A DNA stretch of 34,139 nt from an uncultured Pseudomonadota bacterium (GTDB lineage: Bacteria > Pseudomonadota > Gammaproteobacteria > Burkholderiales > Methylophilaceae), in NCBI GenBank assembly GCA_903882525.1, contig CAIRXI010000145.1, forward strand, positions 1-34,139, given 5' to 3'. Below are positions 30,236 to 34,139 of the stretch, one piece after another. Positions within the stretch are counted from its first letter, which is position 1; the number at the start of each line of letters is the position of its first letter. A program made the translations under genes and the position numbers. The notes under the pieces were generated by a model. It saw only the letters and a list, made by a program, of their open reading frames with translations. It had not been told where the DNA came from and did no database searches.

Positions 30236-31990
30236 ATGTCGAACTCAACTACTCAAGCAACGCCACAAGAAAAGGTTGCCGATTCAAAGACTTTATATCT
30301 TCGTTTATTTGCTTACGCTTGGAAGTACAAAGGGGTCTTTCTAATCGGCATTTTGGGGCTGGTATTTTTATCAGCCACCAATACCGCTTTTCTAGCGACT
30401 ATAAAACAAGTGACCGATGAGGGGTTTGTTAAACAGTCGCCAGACAAAATGGCTTTACTGCCCCTTATGTTATTTGGCTTAATGGCTGTGCGTGGCCTGT
30501 CCGGATTTTTTTCTGGCTTCGCTATGCGCTGGGTGGCGCGCCGTGTAGTTGAGGATTTGCGCCGCAGCGTGTTTCAGCAACTGATGCGCTTGCCGATTAC
30601 TTATTTTGATGAGCAGTCTGCGGGCATCGTCGTGGCCAAAATTACCTATGATGTTGAGCAGATGTCTGGTGCAGCCACGCGTTCTGCCATTTCTCTAGTC
30701 AGCGACACCCTGACAGCCTTGGGGATTATTGGCTATATGCTTTATTTGGATTGGCGTCTGACGCTAATTTTTGCGCTAATTGCTCCGATTATGGCCTTTT
30801 ATCTAAGAGCCATGACGCCAAAGCTACGCAACGCAGGAAAGCAAGCGCAAGACTCCATCGGCGAGATGACTAAGGTTGCAGAAGAAGCTATATCAGGTCA
30901 ACGCATTGTGAAGATTTTCGGCGCGAGCCGTTATGAAAACCAACGCTTTGCTAAAGTGGCGGCTAAGAATAGGCATATGCAAATTCGGCTTGCACGTCTG
31001 TCTGGCATGAACAGTATGGTGATCGAGCTATTAGCTGCGGTGTCCTTAGGTTTAGTGGTTTACTACGCGGTTGGGCGATTTAGTGCTGGTGAGTTTGCAG
31101 CTTTTGTGGCCGCATTACTAATGTTAATTGCGCCAATTAAACATCTCACCGCGATGAATGAAGAAGTGCAAGTGGCTCTGGCTGCAGCGCAAAGTGTATT
31201 CGGTGTAATCGATATTGAGCCGGAAGCCGATGATGGTAAGCAAGTATTAGCGAGGACTCACGGCGAAATAGAATTTAAAAATGTCAGTCTGAGCTATCAA
31301 AATGCCAAGCGACCTGCGCTTAATGATATTAGCTTTACAATTAAGCCAGGTGAAAAACTAGCTCTAGTGGGTCGTTCAGGTGGGGGTAAGACGACGCTGG
31401 TTAATCTGCTGCCAAGATTTTACGAATTGCAACATGGCCAGGTGCTCATAGACGGTGTAGATATGCGCACGTTACCGTTGGCTAATTTGCGGGAACAATT
31501 TTCGCTGGTGAGTCAGGATGTGATTCTGTTTAATGACACCATCTTTAACAATATCGCTTATGGTGTGTTGCGTGATGCCAGTGAAGAAGATGTCATTAAT
31601 GCGGCCAAGGCTGCGCATGCTTGGGAATTTATACAACAACTACCCCAAGGCCTGCAAAACGAAATTGGCGATCGAGGTGTGCGTTTGTCAGGTGGCCAGC
31701 GTCAGCGTATCGCCATTGCGCGCGCTATTTTGAAGGATGCGCCAATATTGCTGCTTGATGAAGCGACTTCCGCACTAGATACCGAATCTGAACAACACGT
31801 GCAAGCCGCGCTTGATACGCTGATGCAAAATAGAACCAGTATCGTCATTGCGCATAGACTCAGCACTATTGAGAATGCGGATCGCATTATGGTGATGGAG
31901 CAGGGGAAAATTGTTGAAGCTGGGACCCATGACACGCTTATTAAACAAAATGGCCACTATGCTAAGTTGTATCAAAAGCAATTTAGTTAA
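30236..31990 (+). CDS. msbA: Lipid A export ABC transporter, permease/ATPase
   Basis: Fused TM and ABC domains; GRSGGGKTTLVNLLPRFY, LSGGQRQRIAIARAILKDAPILLLDEATSALDTESE; followed by lpxK. Confidence 0.96.
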   Translation: MSNSTTQATPQEKVADSKTLYLRLFAYAWKYKGVFLIGILGLVFLSATNTAFLATIKQVTDEGFVKQSPDKMALLPLMLFGLMAVRGLSGFFSGFAMRWVARRVVEDLRRSVFQQLMRLPITYFDEQSAGIVVAKITYDVEQMSGAATRSAISLVSDTLTALGIIGYMLYLDWRLTLIFALIAPIMAFYLRAMTPKLRNAGKQAQDSIGEMTKVAEEAISGQRIVKIFGASRYENQRFAKVAAKNRHMQIRLARLSGMNSMVIELLAAVSLGLVVYYAVGRFSAGEFAAFVAALLMLIAPIKHLTAMNEEVQVALAAAQSVFGVIDIEPEADDGKQVLARTHGEIEFKNVSLSYQNAKRPALNDISFTIKPGEKLALVGRSGGGKTTLVNLLPRFYELQHGQVLIDGVDMRTLPLANLREQFSLVSQDVILFNDTIFNNIAYGVLRDASEEDVINAAKAAHAWEFIQQLPQGLQNEIGDRGVRLSGGQRQRIAIARAILKDAPILLLDEATSALDTESEQHVQAALDTLMQNRTSIVIAHRLSTIENADRIMVMEQGKIVEAGTHDTLIKQNGHYAKLYQKQFS

Positions 31991-32011
31991 AACCCTCGTA
32001 ACTCTGCCGCT

Positions 32012-33004
32012 ATGAGTGACTGGCTGCAAAAACAGTGGTTATCCTATACGCCATGGCATATTTTTCTATTGCCAGTCTCTTTTGTATTTTTCGTTATCAG
32101 TTCGCTACGTAAGTGGTTGTATCAAAATGGCTGGCTTAAATCCTATCGTTTAGCCGTACCAGTGTTGGTGGTTGGTAATATTAATGTGGGTGGTAGCGGC
32201 AAAACCCCATTGGTGATTTGGCTGGCTAAGCAATTGCAGACTGCGGGTTATCGGCCTGGCATTATCAGTCGAGGTTATGGTGGGAGTAGCTCTGAGGTGT
32301 TAGCTGTGCTTTCGCATAGCGATCCTAAACGGGTTGGTGACGAACCACTTTTACTCGCAAGGCGCACAGGTTGCCCAGTATTTGTTGGTGTTGATCGAAC
32401 GGCTGCGGGCCAAGCCTTGCTCGCAGCACACACCGAATGTAATGTTATTATTAGCGATGACGGGTTGCAGCACTATCGTTTGCGCAGAGATGTTGAGATC
32501 GTGGTAGTCGATGGTATCGCAGGTTTTGGTAACGGCGCTTTGTTGCCGGCGGGGCCGTTGCGCGAGTCAGTGGCTCGCTTAACCCATGTAGATGCAGTAG
32601 TCGTGAATGGAAGGTGTGAGCTAGGCAATATTAAGGCTTTAAAGCCAATTGAAATGCGACTACAGGCGACAAAATTTTACAACTTACTCGATCCTAATAA
32701 AGTCTGTGGCGTAGCGGACTTTGCCGGAAAGCAAGTGTTGGCAATTGCTGGTATCGGAAATCCGCAGCGTTTTTTTAAACAGTTGCATACTTTAGGATTG
32801 CAGTTTCAAAGTAAAGCCTATGCTGATCATTACGCATTTCAATCACAAGACTTTGCCGAAAATGTTGCAGATATAGTGGTGATGACCGAAAAAGATGCCG
32901 TAAAATGTTCAGACTTTGCGAAGCCTGGATTTTGGGTATTGCCAGTAAGCGCAGATATTCAGCCCGAACTCATGACTGTTATATTAAACAAGTTAACTAA
33001 TTAA
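32012..33004 (+). CDS. lpxK: Tetraacyldisaccharide 4'-kinase
   Basis: [53 protein letters not shown]. Confidence 0.96.
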   Translation: MSDWLQKQWLSYTPWHIFLLPVSFVFFVISSLRKWLYQNGWLKSYRLAVPVLVVGNINVGGSGKTPLVIWLAKQLQTAGYRPGIISRGYGGSSSEVLAVLSHSDPKRVGDEPLLLARRTGCPVFVGVDRTAAGQALLAAHTECNVIISDDGLQHYRLRRDVEIVVVDGIAGFGNGALLPAGPLRESVARLTHVDAVVVNGRCELGNIKALKPIEMRLQATKFYNLLDPNKVCGVADFAGKQVLAIAGIGNPQRFFKQLHTLGLQFQSKAYADHYAFQSQDFAENVADIVVMTEKDAVKCSDFAKPGFWVLPVSADIQPELMTVILNKLTN

Positions 33005-33018
33005 GAGGTTATTTTAAG

Positions 33019-33201
33019 ATGGATGCAAAGCTATTACAGATTTTAGTGTGTCCTGTGACCAAGGGACCGTTGATTTACAATAAAGCCAAAAATGAATTGA
33101 TTTCTAAATCAGCGCGTTTGGCTTATCCGATCAAAGACGGTATTCCTGTCATGCTTGAAGATGAAGCACGCAAATTAGATGAAGATGAAGAAGTTGCCTA
33201 A
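33019..33201 (+). CDS. ycaR: Trm112-like protein, YcaR family
   Basis: 60 aa; [51 protein letters not shown]; between lpxK and kdsB. Confidence 0.93.
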   Translation: MDAKLLQILVCPVTKGPLIYNKAKNELISKSARLAYPIKDGIPVMLEDEARKLDEDEEVA

Positions 33202-33964
33202 CACGCAAACGCCTGCATTTTATGTGGTGATTCCCGCTCGCTATGCGAGCACACGTTTGCCAGGTAAGCCGTTGCTAGATATTGCAGGTAAGCCTATGGT
33301 GGTGTGGGTCGCAGAGCGAGCCCATATGAGTGGGGCGCACCAAGTGGTGATTGCTACTGATGACCAACGCATTTCAGATGCCGCGCAACACCATGGATTT
33401 ACTGCGGTCATGACTAGGGCAGATCATGTTAGTGGTACCGACCGTATTGCTGAGGTCGCCGCCCACCAAGCTTGGGCTGATGATGCTATCGTAGTGAATG
33501 TGCAAGGTGACGAACCGCTCATTGAAGCCGCCTTAATTATTGAAGTCGCTACAGCGCTAGCGAATAGCAAAGACGCCGTGATGGCAACAGCATGTCACGC
33601 CATACATACTAAAGCTGATTTCATTAATCCTAATATAGTGAAAGTGGTGTTGGATATGCGCGGGCATGCTTTGTATTTTAGTCGCGCACCTATTCCTTAC
33701 CCACGTGATGCCTTTGCCGATAATGCCGAACTGCCAGAAGGCATTCCTGCATATAGACATATAGGTATCTATGCATACCGGGCAAAATTTCTTAAGCAAT
33801 ATGCCAATATCGCACCTGTTGGAATAGAGCAGTTTGAAAGTTTAGAGCAGTTACGCGTATTGCATCATGGCTATAAAATTGCAGTAGCCATATCAGATAA
33901 TGCGCCAGCAGTTGGCGTAGATACGGCTGAAGACCTAGCGTACGTTCGTAGCATACTTAGCTAA
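33179..33964 (+). CDS. kdsB: 3-deoxy-manno-octulosonate cytidylyltransferase
   Basis: [63 protein letters not shown]. Confidence 0.97.
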   Translation: MKMKKLPNTQTPAFYVVIPARYASTRLPGKPLLDIAGKPMVVWVAERAHMSGAHQVVIATDDQRISDAAQHHGFTAVMTRADHVSGTDRIAEVAAHQAWADDAIVVNVQGDEPLIEAALIIEVATALANSKDAVMATACHAIHTKADFINPNIVKVVLDMRGHALYFSRAPIPYPRDAFADNAELPEGIPAYRHIGIYAYRAKFLKQYANIAPVGIEQFESLEQLRVLHHGYKIAVAISDNAPAVGVDTAEDLAYVRSILS

Positions 33965-34032
33965 ACATTCTTACAACCGTCATATTAACGTCATTTTAAT
34001 CCAGACCTTTTAATAAAAAGCCACGAATGCCC

Positions 34033-34061
34033 TTGCGGTAAAGGGCAAGGTTTGCTATAGT
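34033..34061 (+). promoter_or_regulatory. Sigma70-like promoter for tRNA-fMet
   Basis: TTGCGG (34033-34038), 17-nt spacer, TATAGT (34056-34061), about 34 nt upstream of the tRNA 5' end. Confidence 0.6.
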
Positions 34062-34094
34062 CTCACCTCTCGACGGCACTTATGTCGAGCCGGA

Positions 34095-34139
34095 CGCGGG
34101 ATGGAGCAGTCTGGCAGCTCGTCGGGCTCATAACCCGAA
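34095..34139 (+). tRNA. Initiator tRNA-Met (CAT anticodon), truncated by window end
   Basis: CGCGGGATGGAGCAGTCTGGCAGCTCGTCGGGCTCATAACCCGAA: near-identical to bacterial tRNA-fMet 5' half, with the GGG/CCC anticodon stem typical of initiators. Confidence 0.95.

Overview
The window is a dense chromosomal segment of housekeeping genes with about 37 confident CDSs. Gene content and order suggest a betaproteobacterium, probably a Methylophilaceae-like methylotroph (inference). Blocks, in order: truncated sensor kinase; xseB-ispA-dxs-folE2; esterase; MxaD-like periplasmic protein plus a seven-repeat YVTN beta-propeller; rppH; psd; ilvBHC; nadC; GST; nudJ-like/mnmA; marC; maf-rng; yggS-proC-yggT; yqgE-ruvX-pyrR-pyrB-pyrC'; ribE-ribBX; lolC/F-lolD; exbBD-msbA-lpxK-ycaR-kdsB; and the 5' part of an initiator tRNA-Met cut by the window end. 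I see no CRISPR array, transposase, prophage, toxin-antitoxin or defence island, and no clearly undescribed multi-gene system. The points most worth checking are two enzymes whose catalytic motifs look eroded (a PyrC'-type dihydroorotase lacking HxH, and a RibBX-type RibBA with a degenerate GTP cyclohydrolase II domain), the MxaD/YVTN pair, and several unexplained intergenic inverted repeats, including two mutually exclusive hairpins upstream of ilvB. All calls are from motif reading; no database search was run.
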